64,000 nucleotides of DNA from CAVOJY01 sp963696405 (GTDB lineage: Bacteria > Chloroflexota > Limnocylindria > Limnocylindrales > CSP1-4), in the NCBI GenBank assembly GCA_963696405.1, contig CAVOJY010000007.1, positions 124,001 to 188,000 on the forward strand. Reading direction: 5' to 3'. A model generated the notes under the pieces. That model worked only from the letters and a program-made list of their open reading frames with translations. It did no database searches and was not told the origin of the DNA. Every line of letters begins with the position of its first letter. The stretch's first letter is position 1. Of this stretch, positions 1-8,327 are shown piece by piece. Made by a program: the position numbers and the translations under genes.

Positions 1-640
1 GTCCTCGCGGCTGCTCGGGGCGTTCTCGCGGGCGCTCCCCGACCCGCGACTCATCGTGAAGCCGGCATGCCTCGGCTCGAGCATCGGCATGACCGTGGTC
101 GAACACCCGGACGATGCGTCGGAGCTGGAGGGTGCGCTGGAGGAGGCGTTCCGCTTCGACGATCGCGCGCTCGTCGAGCAGTACCTCGATCACGCCCGGG
201 AGCTGGAGGTGAGCGTGGTGGGCAACGGCGCCCACGACGTCGAGGTGTTTGGCCCGGGAGAGGTCTTCCCCGGCCACGCGTTCTACGACTACGTGGCGAA
301 GTACGCCGCCGGCGTGTCCACCACGACCACGTCGCCCGACGTCGACGCCGGCCTGCGCGCGCGGACGCGCGACGCGGCGCGTGCCGCCTACCTGGCCATC
401 GGCGCGCAGGGGTTCTCCCGGGTGGACTTCCTCGTCGGTCGCTCGGACCCGTACCGGGGCGAGCTGTTCCTGAACGAGATCAACACGATCCCCGGCTTCA
501 CGCCGATCAGCCTCTTCCCGATGATGTGCGCCGAGGGCGGCTACGACTTCGGTGGCATCTGCGAGCGTATCGTCGATCTCGCGCTGGACCGTGAGGCCCG
601 GCGCCCCTCGGCGCGTCTCACGCGCGCGGACCTGCCGTGA
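1..640 (+). CDS. ddl: D-alanine--D-alanine ligase, C-terminal part (5' end outside window)
   Basis: The frame is open from the first bases of the window, so this is the 3' end of a longer gene. The enzyme joins two D-alanines using ATP for the peptidoglycan pentapeptide, in the cytoplasm. Visible ATP-grasp features are the KPACLGSSIG strand, the FPGHAFYDYVAKY segment, an R-V-D-F strand and the metal-binding NEINTIPGFT motif near the end. The usual YDYEAKY is read here as YDYVAKY, an odd substitution. The stop overlaps the GTG of ftsQ (GTGA), so the pair is probably translationally coupled in a wall and division operon. The family is certain; D-Ala-D-Lac ligase cannot be excluded without the N-terminal half. 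Confidence 0.93.
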   Translation, partial: SSRLLGAFSRALPDPRLIVKPACLGSSIGMTVVEHPDDASELEGALEEAFRFDDRALVEQYLDHARELEVSVVGNGAHDVEVFGPGEVFPGHAFYDYVAKYAAGVSTTTTSPDVDAGLRARTRDAARAAYLAIGAQGFSRVDFLVGRSDPYRGELFLNEINTIPGFTPISLFPMMCAEGGYDFGGICERIVDLALDREARRPSARLTRADLP

Positions 641-1470
641 CGCTGCCGGTCCGCGCCGCAAACCGGTCGCGACGGCAGAAGCCGCCGGTCCGCCGCGCGT
701 CGGCGGGGATCTCGGCCGCGAGGGTTGCGGCGGCTCTGGTGGCGCTGGTCACGGCTGCTGCGTTCTACGGCGTCGTGGCATCGCCCGCCTTTGCGCTCCA
801 GCGGCTCGAGCTGGCGGGGGCCCGGTTCACCGGCCGTGAGGTCGTCGAGAGGGCCGCTGGTCTCGTGGCGAGCCCCGCCCCGAACGCGTTCACGTTCGAC
901 ACGGAGGTCGTCCGGGCCGAATTGCGCACGCTGCCGGCCGTGATCGACGTCGATGTCGAGGTGGCGCTCCCCGATCTCCTCCGGGTTCGCCTGGTGGAGC
1001 GCGAGCCCGTTCTGGCGTGGCAGGTGGACGGGCGTTCATTCCTGGTCAGCGCCGACGGCGTCGTTCTGTCCGAGACGGAGGGACCCGCGGCCGATCTCCC
1101 GGTGTTTGCCGATGAGCGGACCGGCCGCCCCGTTCCGACGCCCGGTAGAACGCTCGACGAGACGGACCTTGCGGCCGCCCGGCGGCTGGGCTCGCTGACG
1201 CCGGAGCTTGCCGGCTCGAAGGCCGATGGGCTGGTCTTCCAGATCACCGACAACGAGGGTTTCGTCGTCACGGCGCCCCCCAAGCGCTGGCGAGCGGTCT
1301 TCGGGATCTACACGCCGACCCTCAGGCCCCCGGACACCATCCCGTCCCAGGTCCAGTGCCTGGCGGGCCTTCTTGCCGCGCAGGGCGAAGCCAGGCTGGA
1401 GGCCGTGTACCTCTTCCCCGAGGGGGATCGCTGCGGCACGTTCGTTCTTCGCAAGGGAGCGGCGTCGTGA
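637..1470 (+). CDS. ftsQ: Cell division protein FtsQ/DivIB
   Basis: A 277-residue bitopic membrane protein that would link early and late divisome proteins. An Arg/Lys-rich cytoplasmic N-terminus (residues 1-28) is followed by one membrane helix (about 29-50), then a POTRA-type domain (starting about LQRLELAGARFTG) and the FtsQ domain with the typical VRLVEREPVLAWQVDG stretch. The GTG start overlaps the ddl stop. Length and the ddl-ftsQ order match the family. An 87-base gap follows before sbp, holding a possible -10 box (TAGCCT, 1519-1524). Confidence 0.9.
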   Translation: MTLPVRAANRSRRQKPPVRRASAGISAARVAAALVALVTAAAFYGVVASPAFALQRLELAGARFTGREVVERAAGLVASPAPNAFTFDTEVVRAELRTLPAVIDVDVEVALPDLLRVRLVEREPVLAWQVDGRSFLVSADGVVLSETEGPAADLPVFADERTGRPVPTPGRTLDETDLAAARRLGSLTPELAGSKADGLVFQITDNEGFVVTAPPKRWRAVFGIYTPTLRPPDTIPSQVQCLAGLLAAQGEARLEAVYLFPEGDRCGTFVLRKGAAS

Positions 1471-1557
1471 CCGGACCTCGATCTACCGGGAGGCTTGCCG
1501 CGCCCGTTCGGGGTCGAGTAGCCTTGGCGGGTTCGGGAGCGTGGAGGTGGTGGCGGC

Positions 1558-1881
1558 GTGTGGTTGCCCCTGGTCGGGCTGCTTACGGGCGTGATCCTGG
1601 GGCTCCTGCTCCAGGTGGACGTCAGCTTCGAGCTTGCCCGGTACTCGGCCGTGGCGATCCTCGCCGCATTCGACTCGATCCTGGGGGCTGTCCGCGCCGA
1701 GCTGGATGGGAACTACGACAACCGCATCTTCATCTCGGGGTTCGTCGTCAATGCTCTCGTCGCCGTGCTCCTGACGTTCGTGGGCGACCGGCTCGGCCTG
1801 GATCTCTACCTGGTCGCGCTCATCGCCTTCGGGCTGCGCATCTTCCAGAACGTCGCCATCATCCGGCGACACTTTCTCTAA
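1558..1881 (+). CDS. sbp: Small basic protein Sbp (DUF1290 family)
   Basis: A 107-residue integral membrane protein with three hydrophobic segments and the family-typical centre FDSILGAVRAELDGNYDN, ending in the basic tail RIFQNVAIIRRHFL. Members of DUF1290 lie between ftsQ and ftsA/ftsZ in many monoderm bacteria, which is the position seen here; the molecular role is unknown but a divisome link is assumed from context. The start is GTG, read immediately before W-L-P-L-V. A TAGCCT box about 33 bases upstream could give it its own promoter. Confidence 0.88.
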   Translation: MWLPLVGLLTGVILGLLLQVDVSFELARYSAVAILAAFDSILGAVRAELDGNYDNRIFISGFVVNALVAVLLTFVGDRLGLDLYLVALIAFGLRIFQNVAIIRRHFL

Positions 1882-1908
1882 CAGACCGAAGCAGGTGAGG
1901 GGATAGCC

Positions 1909-3144
1909 GTGGAGCGGGAAGCGGTCCTCGTCGCGATCGACGTCGGGACGAGCAAGTGCGTGGCGCTCATCGGCGAGGTGACGACCGACGGCAGCCTCAC
2001 CATCATCGGCAAGGGCGCGCCGGCGGCAGCCGGTCTGCGCAAGGGCGTCGTGGTCAACATCGACCAGACCGTGGCCTCGATCCGGGGCGCGGTCGAGCAG
2101 GCCGAGCGCCTGAGCGGCTACCGGCTGGAGTCGGCCTTCGTCAACGTCGGTGGCAGCCATATCGAGAGCCAGAACTCGCGCGGTGCGGTGGCCGTGAGCG
2201 GTCACAACCGCGAGGTCGCTCGCGAGGACGTTGCCCGGGCGACGGAGGTGGCGCGAGCGGTGACCATCCCGTCGAGCCGCGCCGTCCTGCACGTCCTGCC
2301 CCGGGGATTCATCGTGGATGGCCAGGAGGGAGTGAAGGACCCGATCGGCATGAGCGCCATCCGGCTCGAGGTGGAGACTCACATCGTCACCGCGAGCGCG
2401 ACCGGGGTGCAGAACCTCGCGAAGTGCGTGACCCAGGCGGGGATACGTGTCGACGAACTGGTGGCAAGCTCGCTCGCCGCGGCCGAGGCCGTCCTCACGG
2501 ACACCGAGCGCGACCTGGGCGTCGCGGTCGCCGACATCGGGGCCGGGACCACCGACCTCGCGCTCTTCCTCGATGGATACCCCTTTCACACCGCAGTCCT
2601 CCCCATCGGCGGCAACAACGTCACCAACGACCTGGCGATCGGTCTGAAGACGAGCCTGCCCGCTGCGGAGGACGTGAAGATCCGCTTCGGAAGCGCAGAC
2701 GTCCGAGCGGTCGACAGCGACGAGGAGATCACCGTCGAGGTCCTGGGGACCGACCACGGCCGGACGATCAGCCGGGCGGATGCCTGCGACATCATCGAGG
2801 CCCGCATGCGCGAGCTCTTCGAGAAGCTCGGGGAGGAGATCGGGCGTGCCGGCCACGGGGGGATGCTGCCGGCGGGGGTCGTCCTCACGGGCGGAGCTTC
2901 CCAGCTCGCGGGTATCGCCGAGCTGGGCCGCGAGGTGATGAAGATGCCCGTCCGGGTGGCCGCGCCGTCGGGGATCGGCGGCCTCGTGGATTACCTCCTG
3001 ACGCCGACTTTCAGCACGTCGATCGGCCTGCTCATCTGGGGTGCCCGGACGATCATGTCGCAGGAGCCCGGCCGCTACGAGAGCGCCCCGTCGCGGGGCG
3101 GCTTCGGCCGCGCCCGGTCCTGGGTCCGCGGGCTCTTCCCGTGA
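1909..3144 (+). CDS. ftsA: Cell division protein FtsA
   Basis: An actin-like ATPase of 411 residues that would tether FtsZ filaments to the membrane. Visible features are the phosphate-1 loop DVGTSKCVALIGE near the N-terminus, the SHS2 (1C) region, phosphate-2 ADIGAGTTDLALF, the adenosine motif VVLTGGASQLAGI, and a basic amphipathic C-terminal tail (GRARSWVRGLFP) that fits the membrane-targeting helix. The start is GTG, preceded by AGGTGAGGGG. It sits directly after sbp; ftsZ follows after one intervening gene (yjbQ), which is unusual. Confidence 0.95.
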   Translation: MEREAVLVAIDVGTSKCVALIGEVTTDGSLTIIGKGAPAAAGLRKGVVVNIDQTVASIRGAVEQAERLSGYRLESAFVNVGGSHIESQNSRGAVAVSGHNREVAREDVARATEVARAVTIPSSRAVLHVLPRGFIVDGQEGVKDPIGMSAIRLEVETHIVTASATGVQNLAKCVTQAGIRVDELVASSLAAAEAVLTDTERDLGVAVADIGAGTTDLALFLDGYPFHTAVLPIGGNNVTNDLAIGLKTSLPAAEDVKIRFGSADVRAVDSDEEITVEVLGTDHGRTISRADACDIIEARMRELFEKLGEEIGRAGHGGMLPAGVVLTGGASQLAGIAELGREVMKMPVRVAAPSGIGGLVDYLLTPTFSTSIGLLIWGARTIMSQEPGRYESAPSRGGFGRARSWVRGLFP

Positions 3145-3183
3145 GTCGATCGACCTCCGCGTGAAGGGCGTCCTGATCGTCCC

Positions 3184-3585
3184 GTGAAGACGACCGAGAT
3201 CGAAGTTCGCGCCGGCCGGGACCGGTTGGTCGACCTGACGGAGGCCTGCGCGCGTTTCGTCGCCGGCGAGGGTGACGGCCTGCTGGTTGTGTTCGCCCCC
3301 CACGCCACCGCGGGCATCATCGTCATGGAGCTGGGGGCCGGCTCGGAGGAAGACCTCCTCGTGACGCTCGATCGACTCCTGCCCCGGGACGACCGCTGGC
3401 GCCACCGCCATGGTTCGCCGGGGCACGGAGCAGACCACGTCCTGCCGCTCCTCGCGTCCCCGTCGGTAACCGTGCCGGTGCTCTCTGGTCGCCTCGCGCT
3501 GGGGACCTGGCAGTCAATCGCGCTGGTCGACCCGAACGTCGACCGGTCCGAGCGCGTCGTGCGCCTGGGCTTCCTTCCGGGGTAG
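3184..3585 (+). CDS. yjbQ: YjbQ/UPF0047 family protein
   Basis: A 133-residue protein of the YjbQ family, a small beta-rich trimeric fold; some members can make thiamine phosphate when overproduced, but the true role is open. The family signature is present: FAPHATAGIIVME, HRHGSPGHGADHVLP with its conserved histidines, and LGTWQSIALVD. GTG start, 39 bases after ftsA and about 100 bases before ftsZ. Its place between two division genes is unusual and may simply reflect co-transcription. Confidence 0.9.
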   Translation: MKTTEIEVRAGRDRLVDLTEACARFVAGEGDGLLVVFAPHATAGIIVMELGAGSEEDLLVTLDRLLPRDDRWRHRHGSPGHGADHVLPLLASPSVTVPVLSGRLALGTWQSIALVDPNVDRSERVVRLGFLPG

Positions 3586-3643
3586 GCGCGCGGCGGGTCC
3601 CCCGCGTGCCGCCAATCCCTGCAGGGTAAGGCGCGCCTGCGGC

Positions 3644-3649
3644 TATACT
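3644..3649 (+). promoter_or_regulatory. -10 box upstream of ftsZ (TATACT)
   Basis: TATACT lies 38 bases before the ftsZ ATG. The same hexamer precedes yggT and purA and a near match precedes infC. No convincing -35 box is seen. A transcript from here would have a leader of about 30 bases including the ribosome binding site. Confidence 0.55.
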
Positions 3650-3687
3650 TGCGTTTCTTTCAGACGGCAGACAGCCGGAGGGAGCGT

Positions 3688-4908
3688 ATGCCGCTGCGGT
3701 CCGATTCCGAAAACTTCGCGCTCATTCGAGTCCTCGGCATCGGGGGCGGCGGTAGCAACGCCGTCAACCGGATGATTCGAGCTGAGCTCATGGGCGTCGA
3801 GTTCATCGCGGTGAACACCGATGCCCAGGCGCTTCTCCAGTCGGACGCGCCGCACAAGATCCGGATCGGCGACAAGATCACCCAGGGGCTCGGCGCCGGG
3901 GGCGACCCGGCCATCGGGCAGCGTTCCGCGGAGGACGATTCGGAACGCATCCGCGATGCGCTGCGGGGATCCGACATGGTCTTCATCACGGCCGGCCTGG
4001 GGGGCGGGACCGGCTCGGGCGCGGCGCCGGTGATCGCCGAGATCGCGCGCGAGGAAGGCGCGCTCACCATTGGCGTGGTCACCAAGCCCTTCGATTTCGA
4101 GGGCCACAAGCGTCGCATGACCGCCGAGAAGGCCTCCGAGCTGCTGCGCGACAAGGTGGACGCCCTCATCACGATCCCCAACGATCGCCTGCGCGACATC
4201 GTGGGAAAGAACACGTCGATCATCGAGGCCTTCCGGGTCGTGGATGACGTGCTGCGCCAGGGCGTCCAGGGGATCAGCGACCTCATCACCATCCCGGGCC
4301 TCATCAACCTCGATTTCGCCGACGTCCGGACGGTCATGAAGAACGCCGGGTCGGCGCTCATGGGCATCGGCCGGGCGAGCGGAGAGAACCGGGCGGCGGA
4401 GGCTGCGCGCGAGGCGATCGCGAGCCCGCTCCTGGAGATCAACATCACGGGCGCCCAGGGAGTCCTCTTCAACATCACCGGCGGCGCGAACCTCGGTTTG
4501 TTCGAGGTGAACGAGGCGGCGCAGATCATCAAGGAAGCTGCCGACCCCGAGGCGAACATCATCTTCGGTACCGTCATCGACGAGCGTCTTGCGGACGATG
4601 TGATGCTGACGGTCATCGCCACGGGCTTCGACACGGCGCGGCGACGCGAATACGCGCGGGTGGCACAGCCCGCCGCCGGGGACTACGGCGTGACGGCGGG
4701 CGCACGGTCCCGTGACCGCGACATTCTCTCCGTGTTCGCCCAGGAACAGCAGCACCTGCAGGAGCAGGCGCCAGCCTCGACCGCCGAGCCGCCGCTGTCG
4801 CCGGTCCCGTCCGACCGTGGCGAGCGTTCGCCCGAGACGGCGCCGAGGCGTCCGACGTACGAAACCGAGGACCTGGATATCCCGGCGTTCCTCCGCCGCA
4901 ATCGCTGA
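3688..4908 (+). CDS. ftsZ: Cell division protein FtsZ
   Basis: The tubulin-like GTPase that forms the Z ring, 406 residues from the chosen start. Seen are the GIGGGGSNAVNRM strand, the tubulin signature GLGGGTGSGAAP, the T7 synergy loop region NLDFADVRTVM, a variable linker, and the conserved C-terminal peptide DLDIPAFLRRNR that binds FtsA and SepF. The ATG at 3688 is preferred over an upstream TTG (3649) because GGAGGGAG lies just before it and the TTG overlaps the likely -10 box. yggS follows within 12 bases. Confidence 0.97.
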   Translation: MPLRSDSENFALIRVLGIGGGGSNAVNRMIRAELMGVEFIAVNTDAQALLQSDAPHKIRIGDKITQGLGAGGDPAIGQRSAEDDSERIRDALRGSDMVFITAGLGGGTGSGAAPVIAEIAREEGALTIGVVTKPFDFEGHKRRMTAEKASELLRDKVDALITIPNDRLRDIVGKNTSIIEAFRVVDDVLRQGVQGISDLITIPGLINLDFADVRTVMKNAGSALMGIGRASGENRAAEAAREAIASPLLEINITGAQGVLFNITGGANLGLFEVNEAAQIIKEAADPEANIIFGTVIDERLADDVMLTVIATGFDTARRREYARVAQPAAGDYGVTAGARSRDRDILSVFAQEQQHLQEQAPASTAEPPLSPVPSDRGERSPETAPRRPTYETEDLDIPAFLRRNR

Positions 4909-4919
4909 CCCTGGCCCGG

Positions 4920-5663
4920 GTGATCGATCTCGCCGCTCCCGCGGACGTCGCGCGGCTGCGCGCGGCCCACGACAACATCCTCCGCAGGATCGAAGCGGCG
5001 TGCCTGCGTGCCGGCCGCGACCCGGCCGGCGTCGAGCTCGTCGCGGTCTCGAAGACGGTTCCCGCCGAGGTGCTCCGCGCGGCCGTGGCCTCGGGGCTGG
5101 CCGTCCTGGGGGAGAACCGCGTGCAGGAGGCCCTGGAGAAGGTAGGTGCCGTCGCTGGCGCTCGCTGGCACCTGGTCGGCCACCTCCAGGCCAACAAGGC
5201 GGGCCGTGCGCTCGAGCTCTTCGACGAGATCGAGTCGGTCGACTCCGTCCGGCTGGCCCAGCGGCTGGACCACCTCGTCGAGACGCGGTTGGCCCACCGC
5301 CGGACCGTCCGCTGCGCCCCGGGACCGCTGCCGGTCTACGTGCAGGTGAACGTGGACGCCGATCCCGCCAAGGGTGGTTTCACCGTGGCGGACATCGAGC
5401 GCGAACTCCCGGAGCTCGCTGCGCTTCCCCACCTCGAACTCCGCGGCCTCATGACCGTCGGGCGGCTGTCGGAAGCGCCTGAGCTTTCGCGCCCGACGTT
5501 CGCGCGGCTGCGCGAGCTGAGCGTGCTGCTGCGCAGGGCGGAACCGCGCCTGGGGCCGGCGCTATCGATGGGAATGACCGACGACTTCGAGATCGCGGTC
5601 GAAGAGGGGTCCACGCTCGTGCGAATCGGACGGGCCATCTTCGGGGAACGGCCCCTGGCCTGA
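4920..5663 (+). CDS. yggS: Pyridoxal phosphate homeostasis protein (YggS/PLPBP family)
   Basis: A 247-residue PLP-binding single TIM barrel of the alanine-racemase fold, thought to buffer free PLP rather than catalyse a reaction. The PLP lysine lies in VELVAVSKTVPAE; family blocks LGENRVQEAL, WHLVGHLQANKAG, VYVQVNVDADPAKGGF, LRGLMTVG and LSMGMTDDFEIAVEEGSTLVRIGRAIFG are all present. GTG start, 12 bases after ftsZ. The ftsZ-yggS-yggT order is classical; the sepF often found between them is absent here. Confidence 0.93.
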   Translation: MIDLAAPADVARLRAAHDNILRRIEAACLRAGRDPAGVELVAVSKTVPAEVLRAAVASGLAVLGENRVQEALEKVGAVAGARWHLVGHLQANKAGRALELFDEIESVDSVRLAQRLDHLVETRLAHRRTVRCAPGPLPVYVQVNVDADPAKGGFTVADIERELPELAALPHLELRGLMTVGRLSEAPELSRPTFARLRELSVLLRRAEPRLGPALSMGMTDDFEIAVEEGSTLVRIGRAIFGERPLA

Positions 5664-5666
5664 ACC

Positions 5667-5672
5667 TATACT
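5667..5672 (+). promoter_or_regulatory. -10 box of yggT (TATACT), probably leaderless
   Basis: TATACT ends six bases before the yggT GTG, so transcription would begin at or next to the start codon. No ribosome binding site is seen, in agreement with a leaderless message. No clear -35 box. Confidence 0.5.
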
Positions 5673-5678
5673 CGGCTC

Positions 5679-5927
5679 GTGGGCTTCCTCTGGACATTCC
5701 TGCGGTTCTTCTTCGTCGCGCTGGAGGTCCTCATCCTCGGCAGGGTCCTCATGAGCTGGCTGAACCCGCGCTTCGAGGGGCCGGTGGCCCGCTTCCTCTT
5801 CGAGACGACCGAGCCGATTCTGGCCCCGATCAGGAGGATCCTTCCCTCGACCGGCATGGTCGACTTCTCGCCGATCGTCGCCTTCCTGCTCATCGGGCTC
5901 CTCGCCGCCGCCGTCGGGATCCGGTAG
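5679..5927 (+). CDS. yggT: YggT family membrane protein
   Basis: An 82-residue protein with two hydrophobic helices (about residues 1-25 and 58-80) separated by the conserved LMSWLNPRFEGPVARFLFETTEPILAPIR region and the PSTGMVDFSPIVAFL motif of the family. YggT proteins accompany division and cell-shape genes; the role is not established. GTG start with no Shine-Dalgarno and a TATACT box just upstream. No divIVA follows, unlike many clusters of this type. Confidence 0.88.
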   Translation: MGFLWTFLRFFFVALEVLILGRVLMSWLNPRFEGPVARFLFETTEPILAPIRRILPSTGMVDFSPIVAFLLIGLLAAAVGIR

Positions 5928-6288
5928 CCAAGGCGGCTCGCGCCCGAGACCGCCCTCAGCGAACCCGCGACACCACCGGCCGTGGGCGCGACACCACCGG
6001 CCGTTCCTGGACCGCTTCTGCCGCCTATGCGCCGGGGTGATGGCAGGTGGGGCGCTGCCCGTCGGCCGCCAGTCCGACCGCGCCGAGTGGCTGTCCGCGG
6101 CGTCAAGCTCGTGCTCAATCCAGCCAGGGCCGGGATGACCGGGACTGCCCCCACCGGCTCCGACGCCGTGCGCGGCCCGCCCATCTCCGGATACGATGAC
6201 TCGGGCGCACTGGCGGCTTCTGGGACCTGCCGTCGCGCCGGATCTGCCGGTGGCGCCGCCGCCGACGCCATCATCTGCCGTCCCGTCG
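5928..6288 (+). other. Intergenic stretch without a supported gene
   Basis: No reading frame here looks coding. It holds a short direct repeat, GCGACACCACCGGCCG, twice near 5967-6003, and is otherwise GC-rich with no recognised RNA family. Confidence 0.5.
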
Positions 6289-6318
6289 TTGACGCTCGCC
6301 GGTGCCGGGGCGGATAAT
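6289..6318 (+). promoter_or_regulatory. Promoter of tRNA-Val(CAC)
   Basis: TTGACG (6289-6294), an 18-base spacer, then GATAAT (6313-6318): the best housekeeping promoter match in the window. The tRNA begins 37 bases downstream. Confidence 0.7.
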
Positions 6319-6355
6319 CCGCCTCGCCGCACCTGCGGGGAGCGGCAGGTCGCGT

Positions 6356-6432
<77 letters not shown>

Positions 6433-6580
6433 CCTCCCCCTCGACCTCCAGCACTGCGCCGCGCTCGGCCGCGTCCGGGTGTCCCGACCGCCATGCCTGC
6501 TCGAGTCGCCCGTGCTGCCCCGGCTGCGATACCCTCCAGGATGGACAATACGCGGGTCTGCCACGAGGTCGCCATCCCCG

Positions 6581-7711
6581 ATGAACTCCCAGTCCCGCCC
6601 GCCGCTCCCGCCGCCTCCTCGATTTCGCGCCGCCGCCGTGTTTCTTGGCGCGTGTCTTGCGGCCTGGGTGCTTATAGGTGCCTGCGGCGCTGCGCGGCAG
6701 CCGGCGGGCGACAATCCGACTGCGCCGCTGTTCTCCGGTTCGCCCCCGGCCGACGGGCCAGTGGCGGAGCTCTCCCCCGGCGGATCGACAGCCTCGGGCG
6801 GGCCGGCCGCAGCGGGTTCGGCACTTCCATCGTCGACACGAGCGACCGCGACGCCCGGGTCGCCGCCGGCATCGAGCGAGGCCATCGCGGCGGCGTCTCA
6901 GACGGTCGTGCTGGTCGGTGCCGGGGACATCGCCGACTGCGGGCGGCTGGCGGATGCGCAGGCCACCGCCGGCCTCGTGCGCACACTCATCGCGGGCCGT
7001 CGCGGCATGGTCTTCACCGCCGGCGACAATGCCTACCCGAACGGAAGCACCCGGGACTTCGCGCGCTGCTACGACCCGACGTGGGGCGCCGTGCGGAAGC
7101 GGACAAGGCCCGCCGTGGGCAACCACGAGTACAACACCGCGGGGGCGGCCCCGTACTTCGCCTACTTCGACCGCGCCGCGGGTAAGCCGGGCCGGGCCTG
7201 GTACGCATACGACCTTGGCGCATGGCGGATCTACGTGCTCGATTCGAGCTGCGCCGGCCAGGCCAGCTGCAGGCGCGGGTCGGCGCAGGAACGCTGGCTG
7301 CGGGCGGACCTTGCGACGAACCCGCGGCAGTGCGTGGCAGCGATCTGGCACCACGCCCGCTGGAGCTCCGGCTACCACGGGAGCGACGCCCGCACGACCG
7401 ACCTGGTCGCCGACCTGCACGCCGCCGGTGCGGAACTGATCATCGCGGGCCACGATCACCACTACGAGCGTTTCGCGCCCCAGACGCCCGGCGGAAAGCG
7501 GGACCTGGCGAGGGGCATCCGCGAGTTCGTGGTGGGGACGGGTGGCGGGAGGCTGTACCCGACGTTCCTGCCGCGCTCGAACAGCGAGGTGCGCTCCAGC
7601 TCGACGCACGGCGTGCTGGCCCTGACCCTGGAGCCCGGCGGGTACTCCTGGCGGTTCGTGCCGACGAAGTCCGGGGGGTTCACCGATAGCGGACGCGGTG
7701 CCTGCCACTGA
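6581..7711 (+). CDS. Secreted metallophosphoesterase, probable lipoprotein
   Basis: A calcineurin-type binuclear metal phosphatase, closest in motif style to purple acid or alkaline phosphatases. The N-terminus has a signal segment (AAAVFLGACLAAWVLIGACG) whose cysteine could be a lipobox, then a Ser/Pro/Ala-rich linker of about 65 residues. The catalytic domain shows GAGDIADC, GDNAYPNG, GNHEYN, WHHARWSSGYHG and GHDHHYERF, the full metal-ligand set. The ATG at 6581 is chosen because it places the signal peptide at the N-terminus; a longer frame begins at 6479. Substrate unknown. It stands alone between a tRNA and the purine leader. Confidence 0.82.
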   Translation: MNSQSRPPLPPPPRFRAAAVFLGACLAAWVLIGACGAARQPAGDNPTAPLFSGSPPADGPVAELSPGGSTASGGPAAAGSALPSSTRATATPGSPPASSEAIAAASQTVVLVGAGDIADCGRLADAQATAGLVRTLIAGRRGMVFTAGDNAYPNGSTRDFARCYDPTWGAVRKRTRPAVGNHEYNTAGAAPYFAYFDRAAGKPGRAWYAYDLGAWRIYVLDSSCAGQASCRRGSAQERWLRADLATNPRQCVAAIWHHARWSSGYHGSDARTTDLVADLHAAGAELIIAGHDHHYERFAPQTPGGKRDLARGIREFVVGTGGGRLYPTFLPRSNSEVRSSSTHGVLALTLEPGGYSWRFVPTKSGGFTDSGRGACH

Positions 7712-8042
7712 GCCGCCCGCCTGTGCAAGGGACGCGCGTTGACCGCAGCCAGCGCCGACAGGGCCTGTCGTCGCGCGGACCACGCGCCGCCTGGCCGCGC
7801 AGATCAGGCGCCGTGGCCGCGCAGACCGAGTACCGCGTCGCTGATGGGGCGGGTTGGCCGCCCTCCCGATGGCGCCAGGGGGCTGGTGAAGCCTGCGAAC
7901 CGCGGTCGACTTCGCTCGAGGGTGACTGGCCGGGGTGGCGCGCGGCAGTGACCACGGTGGCGCGCGGCGTTTCGACGCTCAAGGCGCGTGCTTTGCACGC
8001 CGCCGTCGTCGACGGGGGACATTTCGGGCCATCAGCCGCTGC
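7712..8042 (+). other. Intergenic stretch without a supported gene
   Basis: About 330 bases after the phosphatase gene. No frame on either strand looks coding. It has short GC-rich repeats such as GTGGCGCGCGGC twice near 7935-7970. Nothing else is recognised. Confidence 0.45.
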
Positions 8043-8048
8043 TATACT
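8043..8048 (+). promoter_or_regulatory. -10 box of the purine operon (TATACT)
   Basis: TATACT, the same box as at ftsZ and yggT, lies 280 bases before the purA start, implying a long untranslated leader. No good -35 box. Confidence 0.5.
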
Positions 8049-8054
8049 GCGCCG

Positions 8055-8327
8055 GTTCGAGACGCGGGCACGAGACCCGCATCCCGGATGGAGGTGCCGT
8101 TGCTCGAAGCAGGGGCGGCGTCGGTCGGTCCCGTGAGGCTGGCCGTGGCGCTTGCCCGGAAGCACCGCCGGCCCGTCTGCGGCCGGCAAGAGCCGCAGTC
8201 TACCCGGGTCCCGGCCGCTGGCCGGGACCTTTGCGTTCCCGCTCGGAGCCAGGCGAGCCGCACCCGGGACGCGCGGACCCGGGTGCCCGATGCGCCGGGC
8301 GGGTGGATCGACCCGGAGGCCAGCTGA
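8055..8327 (+). promoter_or_regulatory. Structured purA leader with a PyrR-like binding loop and attenuator
   Basis: The leader can fold into at least four hairpins. One (8122-8145) has a nine-pair stem (three G-U pairs) closing the six-base loop CCGTGA; its centre GTCCCGTGAGGCT fits the known PyrR-binding consensus (UCCNGNGAGGYU). Next come GCCGGCC/GGCCGGC near 8168-8188, a terminator-like hairpin (8207-8229) with a short T run, and a 9-bp hairpin GCACCCGGG/CCCGGGTGC (8260-8286). GGAGG (8315-8319) then serves purA. The structure is seen in the sequence; control by PyrR or by another ligand is inference, since PyrR normally controls pyrimidine genes. Confidence 0.5.
8207..8232 (+). terminator. 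Attenuator-type terminator hairpin in the purA leader
   Basis: A perfect 10-bp stem, GGTCCCGGCC with GGCCGGGACC, a three-base loop and then TTT. The T run is short, so termination strength is uncertain. It lies about 96 bases before the purA ATG and downstream of the PyrR-like loop, the usual attenuator arrangement. Confidence 0.5.

Noticed and set aside
1483..3438. A 651-codon minus-strand open frame opposite sbp, ftsA and yjbQ.
   Set aside because: Shadow of real plus-strand genes; Arg/Asp/His-rich product typical of antisense GC-rich frames.
5967..6003. Short direct repeat in the gap before tRNA-Val as a possible operator.
   Set aside because: Only two copies, GC-rich low-information sequence, and no gene start nearby that it would control.
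8088..8327. An 80-codon frame in the purA leader ending directly before the purA ATG.
   Set aside because: It runs through the PyrR-like loop and the terminator hairpin, is part of a longer open frame in GC-rich sequence, and its product resembles nothing; the stop-start contact is probably chance.
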